From Shouchella tritolerans (GTDB lineage Bacteria > Bacillota > Bacilli > Bacillales > Bacillaceae_D): a stretch of 64,000 bases of DNA. Below the pieces are notes generated by a model that made no database searches, had not been told where the DNA came from, and saw nothing but the letters and a program-made list of their open reading frames with translations. This document shows, in pieces, positions 61,920-64,000 of the stretch. A program made the position numbers and the translations under genes. The stretch is taken from contig NZ_JAODPB010000009.1 of the NCBI RefSeq assembly GCF_025770735.1, positions 62,001 through 126,000 of the forward strand. The letters are read 5' to 3'. Positions within the stretch are counted from its first letter, which is position 1; every line of letters starts with the position of its first letter.

Positions 61920-62661
61920 TGAACGTTGCCCTGATTGTTCCCGCTACCTGTTAATAGTTGACGGGAAGCTAAGCTGTGGCTACTGCTCCCTAGTCAAAGC
62001 GGAGGACGAACGAATTGGCAAAGAAGCCCGCAAAGAGTTGGAACGCAGGGAGCAGATGAAGGCATTAAAGCTTTTTGACCAAGAGAGCATTATTAACGAC
62101 CGTCTAAAGGCCGTAACATTCGAAAGTTACGAGCCTGCCAACCCTAGCCAAGAAAAAGCAAAACAGACGGTTATGCGCTATGTACAAAATTTCAGCAAAG
62201 AAAACCCCGTTCCGTTGCTGATTAGGGGTGATTATGGACTTGGAAAAAGCCACTTAGCTGCGGCGGCGGTGAAGGAACTTGCTAAAAAGAACGTAACGTC
62301 CATTTTTATAAGCGTTCCTAAGCTTCTGACGAAGATTAAGGGGACATGGGATAAAGAGTCTGACGTAAGCGAAAACGAGCTACTAGATGCCCTGGAACGC
62401 GTAGATTGCCTTGTTTTAGATGATCTAGGAGCTGAACAAACAAAAAAGCCTAAGAACGGCGAAATTACGTGGGGTGTATCTAAGCTATTCGAGATTATTG
62501 ACGCCAGGATAGGCAAACACACGATATTTACAACCAATCTCGAACATGAAGAACTACAAAAACATTTAGGGCCGCGTAATTTCTCCAGGGCGATGGAGGG
62601 AGTCCATCCCATTAAGATCGAGGGAGACGACTACAGATTAAGGAAATTCAAGGAGGGCTAA
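61849..62661 (+). CDS. DnaC-like replicative helicase loader
   Basis: About 270 residues. N-terminal zinc pair CPDCSRYLL...SCGYC, then AAA+ ATPase: Walker A GDYGLGKSH, Walker B DCLVLDDLGAE, sensor TIFTTNLEHEELQ. It loads the host helicase at the origin with the initiator upstream. The start is unsure: TTG 61849 has GAGGGGGG 8 nt upstream; ATG 61870 is an option. It overlaps the initiator gene end (61919). Confidence 0.9.
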   Translation: MRSLADAMNTKGTTSIKNLPQISDERCPDCSRYLLIVDGKLSCGYCSLVKAEDERIGKEARKELERREQMKALKLFDQESIINDRLKAVTFESYEPANPSQEKAKQTVMRYVQNFSKENPVPLLIRGDYGLGKSHLAAAAVKELAKKNVTSIFISVPKLLTKIKGTWDKESDVSENELLDALERVDCLVLDDLGAEQTKKPKNGEITWGVSKLFEIIDARIGKHTIFTTNLEHEELQKHLGPRNFSRAMEGVHPIKIEGDDYRLRKFKEG

Positions 62662-62664
62662 AAC

Positions 62665-62865
62665 GTGAGGGTCTATGTTGTGCTATATAAGACCGTTAGA
62701 TACACCATTGCGTACGGACGTAGGTACGAAGAAGTCCATGTGGTTGGTGTGTATACATCCGAGAAAAGAGCGATTAACAGGGTTTCGTTTGAAAGAGGAT
62801 TGCTAGGTGACTCAAAGGATGTTTGTTGGTATGAAAAATCGGAACTCAAGGGGATGACGGCATGA
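62665..62865 (+). CDS. Hypothetical phage protein
   Basis: A 66-residue basic protein (MRVYVVLYKTVRYTIAYG start). GTG start with AAGGAGGG 8 nt upstream; the stop overlaps the next ATG (ATGA). No family recognised. Confidence 0.72.
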   Translation: MRVYVVLYKTVRYTIAYGRRYEEVHVVGVYTSEKRAINRVSFERGLLGDSKDVCWYEKSELKGMTA

Positions 62866-63146
62866 TCGAAACATACAGAAAGGCGCTGGCCGCTGCTGGC
62901 GCCGACACGCTCAAGGAAATGGACGAAGTGATAGAGAGGACGCGGGATAAAATCCTATTTGGAAAACCGGAAGAGTGCACCAGAAACCATCTCACGCCTG
63001 TACCTGGCGGATTTGCAACGGCAGCATGTAGCTGCTCGGCCTGTCGGGCAAGGAAGGAGCACTATAACAAAGTAATCATGGCCAAGCGGTTGCGGCAGTT
63101 GGCCGAATGGAGGGAAGAGTCATGCAAGCGACGGAGAGCTTTATAA
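62862..63146 (+). CDS. Hypothetical phage protein with Cys cluster
   Basis: A 94-residue protein; helix first (MIETYRKALAAAGADTLKEM), then a Cys-rich stretch AACSCSACRARK that could bind zinc, and a basic tail. It overlaps the next gene by 25 nt. Confidence 0.72.
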   Translation: MIETYRKALAAAGADTLKEMDEVIERTRDKILFGKPEECTRNHLTPVPGGFATAACSCSACRARKEHYNKVIMAKRLRQLAEWREESCKRRRAL

Positions 63147-63391
63147 AAAAGAACGGCTGGAATCGTGAAAAAGAACGGCTAAAGCTTAATTGCTACGTTG
63201 CAGGAATGGACATTGACTATACCTGGACGCCCAGAGAAAAGCAGATTTTTAAGCAATTGTATAATGACGGCCGCACCTTATCGGAGGTATCCCGTTATTT
63301 GAAACGCAGTCAAGCAGATGTATTGATACTTGCGCTTGACTTGCAGGAAAAGGGGCAATTGAGGCCAAGGAAGACAGTGTTTTTCGCATGA
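63122..63391 (+). CDS. Hypothetical phage protein with HTH-like segment
   Basis: An 89-residue protein. TWTPREKQIFKQLYNDGRTLSEVSRYLKRSQADVLILALDL resembles an HTH. ATG 63122 follows GGAGGG by 7 nt. ATGA overlap with the next gene. Confidence 0.75.
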   Translation: MQATESFIKKNGWNREKERLKLNCYVAGMDIDYTWTPREKQIFKQLYNDGRTLSEVSRYLKRSQADVLILALDLQEKGQLRPRKTVFFA

Positions 63392-63753
63392 ACAAGCGGC
63401 AAGCATTACTACACGAACAAATGCAAATAACAGAAAACCATTGCAATAATTGCCCATTCGGTGCTTTGCAAACAGACACGCATTGCAAGTCATGTGACCA
63501 TTACTATAGACTTCGCAAAATTGGCAATGATCTGTTAAAAGAAACGGAAGAAAAGCGAATCAACAAGGGGTTAAAAAGCGTATCAAGCTACGGCAGAGGG
63601 CTTCCGCCAAAGGCTGAATGCACTTTGACAGTCACGGAATATAGGAGGCTCAAACACAAAGGTTATAAGGATGCAGTTGTTGCTGAGATAAACGGATGTT
63701 CACTGCGGCAACTCCTAAAATGGAAGCACAAAAACAACCTAGTGAGAAGGTGA
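63388..63753 (+). CDS. Phage protein with Cys-rich N-terminus and HTH-like C-terminus
   Basis: A 121-residue protein. NHCNNCPFGA and HCKSCDHYYRL form a likely zinc site; the end (TVTEYRRLKHKGYKDAVVAEINGCSLRQLLKWKH) is HTH-like. In many siphoviruses such a gene stands before the late regulator, as here. ATGA overlap upstream. Confidence 0.78.
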   Translation: MNKRQALLHEQMQITENHCNNCPFGALQTDTHCKSCDHYYRLRKIGNDLLKETEEKRINKGLKSVSSYGRGLPPKAECTLTVTEYRRLKHKGYKDAVVAEINGCSLRQLLKWKHKNNLVRR

Positions 63754-63757
63754 AGTT

Positions 63758-64000
63758 TTGGAAACTGCTGTGTTGTCGCGGGAACAAAAAAGCCGAAATG
63801 AAATGATAATGGACAACATCGGGCTAGTGCATCATGTATGCAAGCAGTTTAAGTCCAGAGGCGAACTAGCGGGCATCCCCTACGAAGATTTAATTCAGGT
63901 AGGTACGATTGGCCTAATCAAAGCAGTCGATAGATTCGAACCGGAAAGAGAGTTGGCTTTTTCAACTTATGCAGTACCCAAAATCAGCTTCGAAATCCGG
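63758..64000 (+). CDS. Sigma-70 family RNA polymerase sigma factor, partial
   Basis: N-terminal 81 codons, open to the window edge. Starts TTG with AGAAGGTG 6 nt upstream. NIGLVHHVCKQFKSRG, YEDLIQVGTIGLIKAVDRFEPERELAFSTYAVPKI are regions 2.1-2.3 of a sigma factor, nearest in kind to SigB/F/G. It probably drives late phage genes. The C-terminal part is outside. Confidence 0.85.
   Translation, partial: METAVLSREQKSRNEMIMDNIGLVHHVCKQFKSRGELAGIPYEDLIQVGTIGLIKAVDRFEPERELAFSTYAVPKISFEIR

Larger units (their letters stand above)
50715..64000. mobile_element. Prophage, left part (lysogeny, early and replication regions)
   Basis: From the integrase next to host ytfP to the window edge: serine integrase, CI-like repressor, Cro-like protein, Sak, Gam, small early genes, YopX, antirepressor, replication initiator and loader, and a sigma factor. 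The gene order is that of a temperate siphovirus of Firmicutes. The right end, lysis and structural genes are outside. One attachment junction lies near 50640-50715; without the far end I cannot define the core. Confidence 0.92.

Overview
The window reads as a low-to-mid G+C Firmicute of the family Bacillaceae. Gene content, AGGAGG-type ribosome binding sites, frequent TTG/GTG starts, an S-box, a leucine T-box, and Fur, Rex and CcpN-like sites all fit. Gene order matches Bacillus subtilis blocks (yugG-yugH-yugI-yuzA-yugJ-pgi-yugN; ytkD-ytlDCA-ytmA-pckA-metK-ytoA-ytpA-ytqB-yttB), broken by genes usually found elsewhere (ddl, luxS, thiM, yfmL). An alkaliphile such as Shouchella (Bacillus) clausii is my best guess, from recall of protein sequences and not from a search.

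Layout. 1-12.0 kb is a core block: the end of a Na+/H+ antiporter family gene, HU, a YihY/BrkB membrane protein, luxS, an Lrp-type regulator coupled to an aminotransferase, thiM, a DEAD-box helicase, yugI, yuzA, an alcohol dehydrogenase, ddl, pgi, yugN and tRNA-Ala(GGC). 12.1-14.5 kb, just after the tRNA, is a small accessory cassette: a short-chain dehydrogenase and a divergent TetR regulator around a palindromic operator, then a DUF488 gene. 14.5-31.4 kb carries ppaC, ctaB, ccdC, yisL, DinB, an export protein, tcyP, a PAP2 phosphatase, a Fur-boxed yclNOPQ-type siderophore ABC operon, a membrane-anchored Mrr-like nuclease, dgk-dck, patB, a ywpF-like gene, an MFS transporter and ytkD. 31.4-49.4 kb carries the ytlDCA ABC importer, ytmA, pckA, S-box-metK, ytoA, ytpA, a beta-carbonic anhydrase, mnmM, yttB, Rex-boxed ldh, T-box-leuS, and an M20 hydrolase with a DUF3100-type membrane pair.

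From about 50.7 kb to the right edge lies the left part of a prophage, inserted 9 bp upstream of the host flavoprotein gene ytfP. It runs: large serine integrase and S24-type repressor (leftward, apparently one transcription unit with ytfP); an operator region; a Cro-like gene; then a long rightward early operon with a Rad52/Sak annealing protein, Gam, many small overlapping genes, ABA-sandwich and YopX proteins, a second divergent pair of HTH regulators, a BRO-N antirepressor, a replication initiator with internal iteron-like repeats, a DnaC-type loader, and a sigma factor cut by the window end. The right attachment site and the late genes lie outside the window.

Most notable: (i) the lysogeny operon running into ytfP; (ii) a second, nearly symmetrical divergent promoter switch at 59.5-59.7 kb; (iii) repeated hairpins directly before Shine-Dalgarno sequences in the early operon, with loops that can pair with those sequences; (iv) a hairpin that is at once a ddl terminator and a lid on the pgi ribosome site; (v) a hairpin inside the patB ribosome-site spacer; (vi) a five-codon leader ORF in the Fur-boxed operon; and (vii) a MITE-like intergenic repeat family.
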